Assembly: GCF_018310535.1 (NCBI RefSeq)
Contig: NZ_CP074102.1
Coordinates: 2,480,001-2,544,000, forward strand
Source of the DNA: Streptomyces mirabilis
GTDB taxonomy: Bacteria; Actinomycetota; Actinomycetes; Streptomycetales; Streptomycetaceae
DNA: 64,000 nt
Direction: 5' to 3'
Position numbers and translations under genes: made by a program
Shown here: positions 1 through 8,165 of the stretch, one piece after another
Layout of the letters: each line of letters opens with the position of its first letter
How positions within the stretch are numbered: position 1 is the first letter of the stretch
The notes under the pieces: generated by a model
Told to the model about the DNA's origin: nothing
What the model saw: the letters and a program-made list of their open reading frames with translations, nothing else
Database searches by the model: none

Positions 1-435
1 GGCGAACTCGCCGAGCGGGGTCGGTGCGAGGACCCGGACCAGGACCCGCTCGATCTCGGTGATCCACAGGTCCAGCCCCGCCGAGGTCGCGGGCGCCAGA
101 CGCGCGTCCGTCTGCGCCCCGGCGAGGAGCTGCCCCAGGACGGCGACATGCCCCTCGGCCCGCTCCACCTCGTGCATCTCCCGCCCGAACGCGAGGAGTT
201 CCGTCAGCGACCCGACCTCGGCGAGCCGTTCCCGGTAGTTCGCGACCCGCTGCTCCGCCCCGTACCGAACCGCGGCCGACAGCAACTCGTCCACGGATCC
301 GAAGTGGTAGAAGACGAGGGCCTGGTTGACCCCGGCGGTCGCCGCGATCGTACGGGCCGAGGTCTTCGCGATCCCCTGCTCGGTGAGCGTCCGCAGGGCG
401 CCCTCCAGCAGTTTCGCCCGGGTCGCCTCGCTCAC
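1..435 (-). CDS. TetR-family transcriptional regulator, 3' end outside window
   Basis: The visible 145 residues start at a GTG and give a classic TetR N-terminus. A helix-turn-helix lies at about residues 24-46 (TSARTIAATAGVNQALVFYH), followed by a helical ligand-binding region cut off by the window edge. The GTGA at 432-435 overlaps the stop of the DUF4166 gene, so this is the last gene of a translationally coupled three-gene operon. The likely target is its own operon, because two perfect palindromes of TetR type lie in the operon promoter region at 1891-1949. The ligand is not predictable. Confidence 0.9.
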   Translation of the reverse strand, partial: MSEATRAKLLEGALRTLTEQGIAKTSARTIAATAGVNQALVFYHFGSVDELLSAAVRYGAEQRVANYRERLAEVGSLTELLAFGREMHEVERAEGHVAVLGQLLAGAQTDARLAPATSAGLDLWITEIERVLVRVLAPTPLGEFA

Positions 436-1115
436 GCGCGCGCCTCCTCGCGGACGGGCCGCAGCCCGGGCCGGACCCCGCGGGTACGGACGTCGGTGTA
501 CGTCGCCCGGAAGCTGCCCTCGTAGCCGAAGAGCGGACCGAAGTGCCGGTTCACGACCCGGACCTGGATGTGGAAGCGGCCCGTGGAGTCGTCGAAGGAC
601 TCGCGTACCTCGGCGTCGGCGCCGATGAGTTCGGGGACGCGGACGTCCACCGGGCCCTCCCGGAAGCGGTGTTCGCCGGAGCGGATCAGCAGGGAACCAT
701 CGGGCTCGGCACGGAAGTGCAGGTCGCTGGCGAGGTGCTGATGCGTGCCGAGGTAGTCCAGGACGCGGTCGCCCTTGGGGCTCAGCACCATCTGGGCGTC
801 GAAGCGGCGGGAGCGGCCGGGCAGGTCGAAGGTGCGCACGAAGCTCACCGTCTCACGGCCGAAGGTGTCGGCGTAGGGCACATTCTCGATCATGAAGGGG
901 ACGTTCCGGCCCGCACGCGGGACGAGGATGTTGCGGGTGCCGCCGAGGACGAGGAACGGCTTCACGAAGCCCCTCCCGTGCCAGACGCGGTCCATGACGC
1001 CGTGGCCGGTGCACACCTCGCCGCCGGCCAGGCCCACGGAGAAGCGCCGCCGCAACTCGGGGTGGAGACGATCGAAGTCGGCGCCCATCGCGGTGCGGAA
1101 GATGGAGGGCGTCAC
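432..1115 (-). CDS. DUF4166 domain-containing protein
   Basis: A 227-residue protein with a GTG start inside the GTGA overlap with the upstream gene (1112-1115). The sequence MTPSIFRTAMGADFDRLHPE and the following beta-rich body match DUF4166, a family often found fused to saccharopine-dehydrogenase-like oxidoreductases but stand-alone here. No membrane segment or catalytic motif is evident. The family function is unknown. Coupling to an SRPBCC/membrane protein and a TetR regulator suggests handling of a small hydrophobic ligand, which is inference only. Confidence 0.85.
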   Translation of the reverse strand: MTPSIFRTAMGADFDRLHPELRRRFSVGLAGGEVCTGHGVMDRVWHGRGFVKPFLVLGGTRNILVPRAGRNVPFMIENVPYADTFGRETVSFVRTFDLPGRSRRFDAQMVLSPKGDRVLDYLGTHQHLASDLHFRAEPDGSLLIRSGEHRFREGPVDVRVPELIGADAEVRESFDDSTGRFHIQVRVVNRHFGPLFGYEGSFRATYTDVRTRGVRPGLRPVREEARA

Positions 1116-1861
1116 CGCTGCTCCAGGGTGGCGAGGACGCGCGGGGCGCGGACCCGCGCGATCGGGGTGCGCTGGCAGCGGCGGGCGGCCGGGGTACCGG
1201 GCAGCGGAGGCGCGAAGAGGGCCAGGAGGGTGGCGACGACGGCCAGTACGGGGGTCGAGTAGAGGGCGAGCGGCGCCAGCGGGCCCGCCGCGTCCACGAG
1301 CGCGCCGTACACCGTGCCCGAGCAGGCGGCCAGCAGGACGAAGCCGCGCACGGCGCACTCGGCGAGCCAGTGGCGCAGCGCCCGCTCCGGCGTGATGCCC
1401 CGCTCCAGCCAGATCCGCAGCCGGTCGAAGGACCAGGCCGTGGCCCAGCCGATGAGGGGGCGGAAGAGGAGCCGGTCGGCCACCGCACCGAAGCGGCCCC
1501 AGCGCGGGCGGTAGTCGTACCCGGTGAGGAAGCGGACGCCGTCGGCGTCGGGGACGTAGCGCCAGTAGCCGCTGCCCTCGGCGAGGAGGGAGAGCGGGTG
1601 CGGGGAGGCGAAGCGCAGGGCGGAGGTGCGGGTGCCGTCGGGGCGCTCCTTCTCCCCGGCGGAGACGCCCGTCCCGGCGACGGTCAGGAAGGGCAGCACC
1701 CGGGTGGCGTACCGGAAGCGCTGCGGCTCGCCCTCGATGCGCGGGAGATAGTCGATGGAGGTGAACCTCAGGTCCCAGCGCTGGTGCTGCGCAGGGTCTT
1801 GCGTCCGTGCCCACAGGTCGTCGAGATCGCCTCGTACATGTGTCTCTACGTAGAGCCCCAT
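1112..1861 (-). CDS. SRPBCC-like N-terminal domain with C-terminal membrane segments
   Basis: A 249-residue protein starting at ATG 1861, with a G-rich stretch about 9 nt upstream as a possible ribosome site. The first 165 residues (VETHVRGDLDDLWARTQDP onward) look like a START/SRPBCC hydrophobic-ligand pocket. The C-terminal part carries two or three hydrophobic helices at about residues 170-230, followed by a basic tail. It is first in an operon with DUF4166 and TetR, each gene overlapping the next by 4 bp. The function is unknown; a membrane-anchored lipid- or steroid-like ligand binder is a reasonable guess. Confidence 0.75.
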   Translation of the reverse strand: MGLYVETHVRGDLDDLWARTQDPAQHQRWDLRFTSIDYLPRIEGEPQRFRYATRVLPFLTVAGTGVSAGEKERPDGTRTSALRFASPHPLSLLAEGSGYWRYVPDADGVRFLTGYDYRPRWGRFGAVADRLLFRPLIGWATAWSFDRLRIWLERGITPERALRHWLAECAVRGFVLLAACSGTVYGALVDAAGPLAPLALYSTPVLAVVATLLALFAPPLPGTPAARRCQRTPIARVRAPRVLATLEQR

Positions 1862-1890
1862 TTACCGAACCCCCAGATCAGTGACCACTT

Positions 1891-1949
1891 TTGAGCGATC
1901 GCTCAATCAACCGCGCCTGAGATTACCGGGGTTTGAGCGATCGCTCAAA
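1891..1949. promoter_or_regulatory. Paired palindromic operators for the TetR regulator
   Basis: TTGAGCGATCGCTCAA at 1891-1906 (perfect 16-bp palindrome) and TTTGAGCGATCGCTCAAA at 1932-1949 (perfect 18-bp palindrome) share the same 16-bp core. Their centres are 42 bp apart, four helical turns, so both sit on one DNA face. They lie 30-90 bp upstream of the three-gene operon that encodes a TetR protein, as expected for autoregulation. Confidence 0.75.
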
Positions 1950-1962
1950 CAGTCGGGCGCGA

Positions 1963-1991
1963 GAAACCCCGGCCCACAGGACCGGGGTTTC
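1963..1991 (-). terminator. Hairpin terminator after the thiamine-binding-like gene
   Basis: Perfect 10-bp stem GAAACCCCGG / CCGGGGTTTC with a 9-nt loop. It begins about 20 nt past the stop codon at 2011 on the minus strand, just before the operators of the next operon. Confidence 0.7.
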
Positions 1992-2010
1992 GGGTCTTCT
2001 CGCCGAAGGC

Positions 2011-2304
2011 CTACGCGGACAGGTGCCGTTCCACGGTCTCCACCTTGGAGGTCAGACCGTCCGTCACACCGGGGCGGATGTCCGCCTTCAGGACGACGGA
2101 GACGCGCGGCACACGTGCCTCGACGGCGGCGACGGCGCGCTTGACCACGTCCATCACCTCGTCCCACTCCCCCTCGATGGAGGTGAACATGGCATCGGTG
2201 CGGTTCGGCAGCCCCGACGCACGGACGACCCGGACGGCGTCGGCGACGTACTCCCCCACGTCCTCGCCGACACCCAGGGGCGTCACGGAGAAGGCGACGA
2301 TCAT
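2011..2304 (-). CDS. MTH1187/YkoF-family thiamine-binding-like protein
   Basis: A 97-residue protein ([20 protein letters not shown]...) of the MTH1187 (UPF0045) family, a small ferredoxin-like alpha/beta fold that binds thiamine or pyrimidine precursors in some members. The ATG at 2304 lies in the TCATGA overlap with the DUF3817 gene upstream, so the two are co-translated. The single domain fills the normal family length. A hairpin at 1963-1991 ends the unit. The ligand in Streptomyces is unproven. Confidence 0.88.
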   Translation of the reverse strand: MIVAFSVTPLGVGEDVGEYVADAVRVVRASGLPNRTDAMFTSIEGEWDEVMDVVKRAVAAVEARVPRVSVVLKADIRPGVTDGLTSKVETVERHLSA

Positions 2305-2648
2305 GAGGACTCCACGACTCCCTCGCGGCGGGCGCGGGAGGCGATGACCGCGTCCTCGGTCTCGCGCCGGAGCTTGCGCTCGGCGAAGAAACCGCCGGTG
2401 GGCAGCACGGAGAGGACGAAGTAGAGGGCCGCCGTCTTCTTGCTCCACTTGGTGCGGCTCCAGGCGTCCGCCCAGAAGATCACGTACAGGATGAAGAGGA
2501 TCCCGTGGATGGAGCCCATGACGGGCACCCCGTTGAAGTCCGTGGTCCGCTTCAGCACCGAGCACAGGAGCAGCAGCAGGAAGGAGACGGCCTCGGGGGC
2601 CGAGACCAGGCGGAGGCGGCGGAGGGCGGTGGCGGTCTTTATGTCCAC
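2301..2648 (-). CDS. DUF3817 integral membrane protein
   Basis: A 115-residue protein with three hydrophobic segments at about residues 17-33, 46-60 and 74-88, and a charged C-terminus. This is the layout of DUF3817 (YdzA-like) membrane proteins; the motif [17 protein letters not shown] is typical. It overlaps the downstream thiamine-binding-like gene by 4 bp. The function is unknown; the pairing may mean a membrane partner for the small binding protein, which is inference. Confidence 0.85.
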   Translation of the reverse strand: MDIKTATALRRLRLVSAPEAVSFLLLLLCSVLKRTTDFNGVPVMGSIHGILFILYVIFWADAWSRTKWSKKTAALYFVLSVLPTGGFFAERKLRRETEDAVIASRARREGVVESS

Positions 2649-2736
2649 GGGTCACCTTCGGTGGGAGATTCGCTTTCGGCGGGGAGCCGCTTTGTGAACG
2701 CAAGCACAAGCGTCCACCATTGTGACACCTGAGCCG

Positions 2737-2773
2737 GGACATCCCCGCCCGGGGGTGGGGGGCGGGGATGTCC
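2737..2773. repeat. 13-bp perfect inverted repeat between divergent genes
   Basis: GGACATCCCCGCC pairs with GGCGGGGATGTCC across an 11-nt G-rich loop. It sits between the DUF3817 start (2648) and the AIM24 genes (2857), both transcribed away from it. It therefore cannot be a terminator for either gene unless there is read-through; a regulatory role is possible. Confidence 0.6.
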
Positions 2774-2844
2774 GCTTGGCCCCTAAGGGTCCGCTCAGGG
2801 GTGAGATCCACCCGTGGGCCCTGTCCGCGTTCCCACCCTGCCGC

Positions 2845-2850
2845 TACCTT
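2845..2850 (+). promoter_or_regulatory. -10 hexamer of a leaderless promoter for the AIM24 operon
   Basis: TACCTT followed by exactly 6 nt before GTG 2857, the canonical spacing for transcription starting on the first base of the start codon. No Shine-Dalgarno sequence precedes the gene. No clear -35 box was seen. Confidence 0.5.
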
Positions 2851-2856
2851 CACCAC

Positions 2857-3495
2857 GTGGCGATGTTCCGACTTCAAGGCAGCAAGGTGCTGGCCGTCGA
2901 CATGACCGGGGACGCCGTGAAGGCGAAGAACGGCTCGATGGTCGCGTACGACGGTCAGATGGCGTTCAAGAAGCTGAGCGGTGGTGGGGAGGGGATCCGC
3001 GGGATGGTGACCCGGCGCATCACCGGTGAGCAGATGACGGTGATGGAGGTGAGGGGACAAGGGACCTGCTGGTTCGCGGACCGGGCCTGCGAGATCAACC
3101 TGGTGAACCTCCAGGGGGACAAGTTGTACGTCGAGGCGAGCAACCTGCTCGCGACCGACGCGGGCCTGCGGACGGGCACGTCCTTCACAGGCCTCAGAGG
3201 CGCCTCCCAGGGAAACGGGCTGTTCACGACCACCGTCGAGGGCCACGGCCAGGCGGCGATCACGTCCGACGGTCCGGCGGTGGTGCTGCGTGTCAGCTCC
3301 CAGTACCCGCTGACGGTCGACCCGGGGGCGTACATCGCACACCAGGGCAATGTCCGGCAGTCCTTCCAGGCCGGCGTGACATTCCGCACGTTCTTGGGCG
3401 AGGGCGGCGGCGAGGCCTTCCAGATCCGTTTCGAGGGCGACGGACTGGTCTACGTACAGCCCAGTGAGCGCAACACGATCGCGGGGGACCTGTGA
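2857..3495 (+). CDS. AIM24 family protein, paralogue 1
   Basis: A 212-residue protein of the AIM24/TIGR00266 beta-rich (double-stranded beta-helix-like) family. It has the typical Gly-rich turns [15 protein letters not shown] and [23 protein letters not shown] 2857 is chosen because a -10 hexamer is placed for leaderless initiation there; ATG 2863 is a two-codon-shorter alternative. It heads a three-gene run of AIM24 paralogues. The family role is poorly defined; no catalytic residues, signal peptide or membrane segment are seen. Confidence 0.85.
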   Translation: MAMFRLQGSKVLAVDMTGDAVKAKNGSMVAYDGQMAFKKLSGGGEGIRGMVTRRITGEQMTVMEVRGQGTCWFADRACEINLVNLQGDKLYVEASNLLATDAGLRTGTSFTGLRGASQGNGLFTTTVEGHGQAAITSDGPAVVLRVSSQYPLTVDPGAYIAHQGNVRQSFQAGVTFRTFLGEGGGEAFQIRFEGDGLVYVQPSERNTIAGDL

Positions 3496-3496
3496 C

Positions 3497-4147
3497 ATGC
3501 CGTTCCGCGAAGTGAACTCCAAGATGATCGAGGCGACGCTCCTGCCCGGCCAGCGCCTGTTCAGTCAGCGCGGCGCGATGCTCGCCTACAAGGGCGACGT
3601 CTCCTTCACACCCAACGTCCAGGGCGGCCAGGGCGGGATCATGTCGATGATCGGCCGCCGGGTCGCCAACGAGGCCACCCCGCTGATGACCGTCGAGGGC
3701 AGCGGCACGGTCTTCTTCGGGCACGGCGGCCATCACATCCAGGTGATCAACCTCACGGGCGACACCCTGTACGTCGAGGCGGACCGGCTGCTGGCCTTCG
3801 ACGGCACCCTCCAGCAGGGCACGATGTTCCTCGGTTCGCAGGGCGGGGTCATGGGCATGGTCCGCGGCCAGGTGACGGGCCAGGGGCTCTTCACGACCAC
3901 CCTCAAGGGGCACGGCGCGGTGGCCGTGATGGCCCACGGGGGCGTGATCGAGGTCCCCATCTCCCCCCAGCGCCCCGTCCATGTCGACCCCCAGGCGTAC
4001 GTGGCGCACCACGGTGACGTACGCAACAAGCTGTCCACAGCGCTCGGCTGGCGCGACATGGTGGGCCGCGGCTCGGGCGAGGCGTTCCAGCTGGAGCTGA
4101 GCGGCAGTGGTGCGGTGTACGTCCAGGCCTCGGAGGAGAAGCTGTGA
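3497..4147 (+). CDS. AIM24 family protein, paralogue 2
   Basis: A 216-residue protein starting at ATG one base after the preceding stop. It repeats the same fold signatures ([63 protein letters not shown]) and is clearly related to the first paralogue. Its last codons overlap the start of the third gene (4144-4147). Products probably work together, perhaps as a hetero-oligomer. The biochemical role is unknown. Confidence 0.88.
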   Translation: MPFREVNSKMIEATLLPGQRLFSQRGAMLAYKGDVSFTPNVQGGQGGIMSMIGRRVANEATPLMTVEGSGTVFFGHGGHHIQVINLTGDTLYVEADRLLAFDGTLQQGTMFLGSQGGVMGMVRGQVTGQGLFTTTLKGHGAVAVMAHGGVIEVPISPQRPVHVDPQAYVAHHGDVRNKLSTALGWRDMVGRGSGEAFQLELSGSGAVYVQASEEKL

Positions 4148-4953
4148 GCGCGTACGGGACTCCGGGCGGCCCGGTGATCTACGACCCGATGACCCTGCCG
4201 GTCGACGACAACGTCAACAAGTACACCTTCTGCGTCGAGCTCAAGGGGAGCCAGTGGTTCCTGCAGAAGGGCAAGATGATCGCCTACTACGGGTCGATGG
4301 ATTTCAACGGCATCGGGCACGGCCGACTGGACCGTCTCGTGCGCACATCTTTCCATTCGCCTCTGCACGCAAGCGACTGGGTGGTGGCGGAGGGCTCGGG
4401 CAAGATGCTCCTCGCCGACCGGGCCTTCGACGTGAATTCGTATGACTTGGACGAAGGCAACCTGACCATTCGCTCTGGCAACCTGCTCGCTTTTCAGCCA
4501 AGTCTCGCGCTCAAGCAATCGATCGTGCCGGGCTTTTTGACGCTGATCGGAACCGGCAAGTTCGTAGCGGCCTCTAACGGTCCGGTGGTGTTCATGGAGC
4601 CTCCCATCCGGGTGGATCCGCAAGCGCTTGTCGGCTGGGCCGACTGCCCGTCCCCGTGCCATCACTATGACCACGGGTACATGACAGGCCTCATGGGCGG
4701 TCTACGTGCACTGACAGGCCTCGGCGGGGCCTCTGGAGAGGAGCACCAGTTCGAGTTCGTAGGGGCCGGCACGGTCCTGCTGCAGTCCACGGAGGTCCTC
4801 ATGGCCGAGCAGGCCACGGGGGCCGTTCCGCATGAGCCGGGTGTACCCGGCGGCGGCGGGGTACCAGGTCACCAGGGACAGCACGGTCAGCAAGCCGGCA
4901 CACCGCGTCTTCCCGGACAGCTCGGAGACCTCCAGCGTCGCTTCGGTCTGTGA
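4144..4953 (+). CDS. AIM24 family protein, divergent paralogue 3 with Gly/Gln/Pro-rich tail
   Basis: A 269-residue protein starting at GTG within a GTGA overlap. The AIM24 core covers about residues 25-220 (GSQWFLQKGKMIAYYGSMDF; RVDPQALVGWADCPSPC; EEHQFEFVGAGTVLLQSTE). Residues 221-269 form a low-complexity Gly/His/Gln/Pro tail absent from the first two. It is the most divergent of the three, with an inserted CPSPCHH segment. Codons from about 4340 to 4680 are noticeably richer in A/T-ending forms (tct, ttt, aat, gaa, agt) than in neighbouring genes. Confidence 0.82.
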   Translation: MSAYGTPGGPVIYDPMTLPVDDNVNKYTFCVELKGSQWFLQKGKMIAYYGSMDFNGIGHGRLDRLVRTSFHSPLHASDWVVAEGSGKMLLADRAFDVNSYDLDEGNLTIRSGNLLAFQPSLALKQSIVPGFLTLIGTGKFVAASNGPVVFMEPPIRVDPQALVGWADCPSPCHHYDHGYMTGLMGGLRALTGLGGASGEEHQFEFVGAGTVLLQSTEVLMAEQATGAVPHEPGVPGGGGVPGHQGQHGQQAGTPRLPGQLGDLQRRFGL

Positions 4954-5033
4954 GCGGTAGTCTGCGGAGTGTGACGTCGAACGCGTGCGCGTAGTCACAC
5001 CACCCTCACTAGTTCGCCTTTCAACATTTTAGG

Positions 5034-5039
5034 TAGACT
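5034..5039 (+). promoter_or_regulatory. -10 hexamer of a leaderless promoter for the MarR gene
   Basis: TAGACT with exactly 6 nt to ATG 5046, inside an A/T-rich stretch unusual for this genome. There is no Shine-Dalgarno sequence. A partial inverted repeat (TCAA...TTGA) overlaps the -10 and could be a MarR site, but its arms are only 4 bp. Confidence 0.55.
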
Positions 5040-5045
5040 TGATTC

Positions 5046-5522
5046 ATGGAGACCGAGACGGCCACGCGCTGGCTGACCGATGCGGAGCAGTGCGCCTGGC
5101 GCACCCACCTGGAGGTCAACAGGCTGTTGACGTACCAGCTCGAAAGGGATCTGCAGCCGTTCGGGCTGACGATGAACGACTACGAGATCCTGGTGAACCT
5201 CTCCGAGTCGGAGGGGTTCCGGCTGCGGATGAGCGATCTCGCGGCCGCCACCCTCCAGTCCAAGAGCCGGCTCTCGCACCAGATCACCCGCATGGAGAAC
5301 GCGGACCTGGTCCGGCGCGAGAACTGCGAGTCCGACCGCCGGGGACTGTTCGCCGTCCTCACCGAGCACGGCATGGAGACGATGAAGAAGGTCGCCCCGC
5401 ACCACGTGGCGTCCGTGCGCAGGCACTTCATGGACCTGCTGTCCCCGGAGGCCCTGGAGGAGCTGCACAAGTCACTGCGGCCGATCGCGGAGCATTTGCG
5501 GGGGCAGCGGGGTAAGCCGTAA
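5046..5522 (+). CDS. MarR-family transcriptional regulator
   Basis: A 158-residue winged-helix protein. The recognition region is LRMSDLAAATLQSKSRLSHQ, followed by the wing LVRRENCESDRRGLFAVLTEHG at about residues 60-120, with a dimerisation helix at the C-terminus. The start is fixed by a leaderless -10 box. It faces an MFS exporter gene 35 bp away tail to tail, so co-regulation would require binding at two separate promoters. The ligand is unknown. Confidence 0.92.
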   Translation: METETATRWLTDAEQCAWRTHLEVNRLLTYQLERDLQPFGLTMNDYEILVNLSESEGFRLRMSDLAAATLQSKSRLSHQITRMENADLVRRENCESDRRGLFAVLTEHGMETMKKVAPHHVASVRRHFMDLLSPEALEELHKSLRPIAEHLRGQRGKP

Positions 5523-5557
5523 CGCTCCGCTGGGTACGTGAGAGGCGGCAGGCCGTC

Positions 5558-6850
5558 CTACCCGTGATGGCTGCTGCTCTGCGTGTGCGGGCGGCTGTGC
5601 GACTGCGGGCCGTCCAGGGCCGGTCGCGCAGTTCCCCGCGCCCCCCTCGGGCGCGGGTCCGCCTGGCGCACGCAGAGAAGTCCCGCCGCCACCGCCACCG
5701 TCCCCGACAGGGCGAAGCAGAGGCCCAGGGGCAGGTGGTCGACCAGAAGGCCCGCTCCCGCGGTGCCCCCCGCGCTTCCGGCGTTCACCCCGGTGTTGAC
5801 CCAGGCACCGGCCTGGGTACGGCGGCCCGGCGGGGCCGCCTCGTCGGCGATCAGGTACGACGTCGTGAGGGCCGGGGCGACGAAGAAACCGGCGCAGGCC
5901 ACGGCGATGGTCAGGGTGCCCAGGCCTGGAGCGAGGCCCGCAGCCGCCAGGGCGAGGCCCAGGCCGCCCACCAGCAGCGGCAGCCGCACCCGTGCGGGCA
6001 TACGCCAGTCGACGGCGCCGTTCAGGATGCCGCCTAGGGCACTGCCCAGCGACAGTGCGGCAAGCACCCGGGCCACCACGTCGTTCCCGTGATGGTGCCG
6101 TGTGGCGTAGGCCATCACCAGAAGGTCGACGGCTCCCACGGACAGGCCGACGCCCACCGCGACGACGACGGGCTGCAGGAGCGCGCGCCCGTCGCTGAAG
6201 CGGTGCCGTGAGCGTGCGACGGGCTTCGTGACGGCCGGACGTACGCCCGCCACGGCCGGCGACAGGACGAAGGCGAGGGTTCCGGTCCACACCAGCAGGG
6301 CGCAGAGCGCGAGCGCGGCGGCCGGGGGTGCGAACCGGACGACCGCGCCCACCAGCAGCGGACCCGAGACGAAGAGGATCTCCTCGGCGATGCCGTCCAG
6401 GCTGTACGCCCGCTGCAGGACCCGTTTGTCCTCGATGACCTCGCCCCACAGGGCGCGCACCGTGGGGCCGAGGGGCGGCGTGCAGGAGCCCGCGGTGACG
6501 GCGAGGGCGCCGAGGGCGGGTGCGGGGGTTCCGGGCCGCCAGGCCGCTGTCGCGAGGGCCGCGAGCAGGGTGGCGTAGAGCGAGGCCATCGGGATGAGGG
6601 CGCGGCGGGGGCCGTGGCGGTCGATCAGGGCCGCCCTCGCGGGCGACAGGAGCACGCTCGTCGCGCCGAACAGCGCCATGACCGTGCCGGCGACGGCGTA
6701 CGAGCCGGTGGCCTCGGTCACGCTGAGCATCATGGCCAGCGAGACCATGCCGTACGAGAGTCTGCCGATGAGGGCGGCGGTGAAGGTGTGTCGGGTGTGG
6801 GGGATGCGGAAGAACGCGGCGTACGAGGGCCGCGGCGCGGGCGCAGACAT
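5558..6850 (-). CDS. MFS transporter, probable exporter
   Basis: A 430-residue protein with about 12 hydrophobic helices and the MFS loop motif after helix 2 (ARAALIDRHGPRRAL, about residues 72-86). Length and topology fit DHA1/SetA-like exporters. GAGGAACCCC precedes ATG 6850. The last 30 or so codons (RPRGARGTARPALDGPQ...) are encoded by a copy of a dispersed Streptomyces intergenic repeat (5603-5649), so the C-terminal tail is probably not functional protein. The substrate is unknown. Confidence 0.88.
   Translation of the reverse strand: MSAPAPRPSYAAFFRIPHTRHTFTAALIGRLSYGMVSLAMMLSVTEATGSYAVAGTVMALFGATSVLLSPARAALIDRHGPRRALIPMASLYATLLAALATAAWRPGTPAPALGALAVTAGSCTPPLGPTVRALWGEVIEDKRVLQRAYSLDGIAEEILFVSGPLLVGAVVRFAPPAAALALCALLVWTGTLAFVLSPAVAGVRPAVTKPVARSRHRFSDGRALLQPVVVAVGVGLSVGAVDLLVMAYATRHHHGNDVVARVLAALSLGSALGGILNGAVDWRMPARVRLPLLVGGLGLALAAAGLAPGLGTLTIAVACAGFFVAPALTTSYLIADEAAPPGRRTQAGAWVNTGVNAGSAGGTAGAGLLVDHLPLGLCFALSGTVAVAAGLLCVRQADPRPRGARGTARPALDGPQSHSRPHTQSSSHHG
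5603..5649 (-). repeat. Dispersed Streptomyces repeat inside the MFS 3' end
   Basis: Read on the minus strand it contains GGGGCGCGGGGAACTGCGCG and ends CGGCCCGCAG, almost identical to the copy at 7056-7101. Such elements are normally intergenic in Streptomyces; here it is translated as the tail of the transporter. Confidence 0.7.
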
Positions 6851-7189
6851 GTTGGGGTTCCTCGACCGGGAGGCGGAAAGGGGTCGCCTGACTACCGCGC
6901 CGACCCACCCACCGGTGTCCGTCGCGGGCCTGGGCGGGCCCTATGCCAAGAGGAGGAACATGCGCCGTAACGTAACAGCGGGCGCCGAAAGTCGACAGGT
7001 ACGCGTTCCCTCGTCCTCAAACTCCGGACGGGCTGAAGGATGCGCGCCAGCGCCCTTGAGGGGCGCGGGGAACTGCGCGACCAGCCCCCACCGGCCCGCA
7101 GGCAAAGAACCCACCCGGGGGTCTGGGGGCGAGCCACCAGGGACGGGATGGGACGAGTAGGGGCGGCGGGGAACGAGGAAACCCCCGGC
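6851..7189. other. Intergenic region with repeat element, no gene seen
   Basis: About 340 bp between the MFS start and the meaB stop. The left part should hold the MFS promoter. The right half is the dispersed repeat at 7056-7101 followed by a G-rich stretch (CCCGGGGGTCTGGGGGCGAG) of another common Streptomyces intergenic type. No supported open frame. Confidence 0.6.
7056..7101 (+). repeat. Dispersed Streptomyces intergenic repeat, copy 2
   Basis: Shares GGGGCGCGGGGAACTGCGCG and CGGCCCGCAG with the copy in the MFS gene (5603-5649, opposite strand). The copy at 15332-15402 is a longer relative with the same GGGGCGCGGGG head. Confidence 0.7.
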
Positions 7190-8149
7190 TCAGACCTCTG
7201 TCAGGCCCTCCACCAACGAGTCCGCCGCCCGGTAGGGATCCAGCTCCCCCGCCACGATCCGCTCCGCGAGCGCGCTCAGGCGGCGGTCACCGTGGAGGTC
7301 ACCGATACGTTGACGCAGCGCCGTGACCGCGATCGTCTCGACCTCCTGGGACGCCCGGGAGAGGCGGCGCTCGGCGAGAACACCGTGCTCCTCCATCCAG
7401 GCGTGGTGCTTCTCCAGGGCCTCGACGACCTCGTCGATGCCCTCGCCCCGCGCCGCGACCGTCTTGACGATCGGCGGCCGCCAGTCCCCGGCAGCTCGGG
7501 ACTCGCCGAGCCCGAGCATGTGGTTCAGCTCGCGCGCGGTCGCGTCGGCTCCGTCCCGGTCGGCCTTGTTCACCACGTACACGTCGCCGATCTCCAGGAT
7601 TCCGGCCTTCGCCGCCTGGATGCCGTCGCCCATGCCGGGGGCGAGCAGGACCACCGAGGTGTCCGCCTGGGAGGCGATCTCCACCTCCGACTGGCCCACA
7701 CCGACCGTCTCCACCAGGATCACGTCACAGCCCGCCGCGTCGAGGACGCGGATGGCCTGGGGGGCCGCCCAGGCGAGACCGCCCAGGTGGCCGCGCGTGG
7801 CCATCGAGCGGATGTAGACGCCGGGGTCGGAGGCGTGCTCGGACATACGGACACGGTCGCCGAGCAGGGCGCCTCCGGAGAACGGCGAGGACGGGTCGAC
7901 GGCCAGGACACCGACCCGCTTGCCCTGCCGCCGGTACGCCGTCACCAGCGCCGAGGTCGAGGTCGACTTGCCCACGCCCGGAGAGCCGGTGAGCCCGACG
8001 ACGTACGCGTTGCCGGTCAGCGGGGCCAGCGCCGCCATGACCTCGCGCAACTGCGGGGACGCCCCCTCCACCAGGGAGATCAGCCGGGCCACGGCCCGCG
8101 GCCTGCCTTCCCTGGCCTGGGCCACCAGCGAGGAGACGTCCTGCATCAC
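7190..8149 (-). CDS. meaB: Methylmalonyl-CoA mutase-associated GTPase MeaB
   Basis: A 319-residue G3E-family GTPase that gates cofactor loading and protects adenosylcobalamin-dependent methylmalonyl-CoA mutase. It has Walker A GSPGVGKST at about residues 54-62, the Mg-binding region VDPSSPFSGGALLGDRVRM, ETVGVGQSE (switch) and NKAD (guanine specificity). The start is GTG 8149 or ATG 8146. It lies downstream of a thiolase gene and near methylmalonyl-CoA epimerase, matching propionyl/methylmalonyl-CoA metabolism, which feeds polyketide extender units. Confidence 0.95.
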   Translation of the reverse strand: MMQDVSSLVAQAREGRPRAVARLISLVEGASPQLREVMAALAPLTGNAYVVGLTGSPGVGKSTSTSALVTAYRRQGKRVGVLAVDPSSPFSGGALLGDRVRMSEHASDPGVYIRSMATRGHLGGLAWAAPQAIRVLDAAGCDVILVETVGVGQSEVEIASQADTSVVLLAPGMGDGIQAAKAGILEIGDVYVVNKADRDGADATARELNHMLGLGESRAAGDWRPPIVKTVAARGEGIDEVVEALEKHHAWMEEHGVLAERRLSRASQEVETIAVTALRQRIGDLHGDRRLSALAERIVAGELDPYRAADSLVEGLTEV

Positions 8150-8165
8150 AGCTCCGTTCAGATCC

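Noticed and set aside
4971..4998. GTGAC...GTCAC inverted repeat upstream of the MarR gene
   Set aside because: Arms of 5 bp with an imperfect centre and no correct spacing to the promoter; too weak to call an operator.
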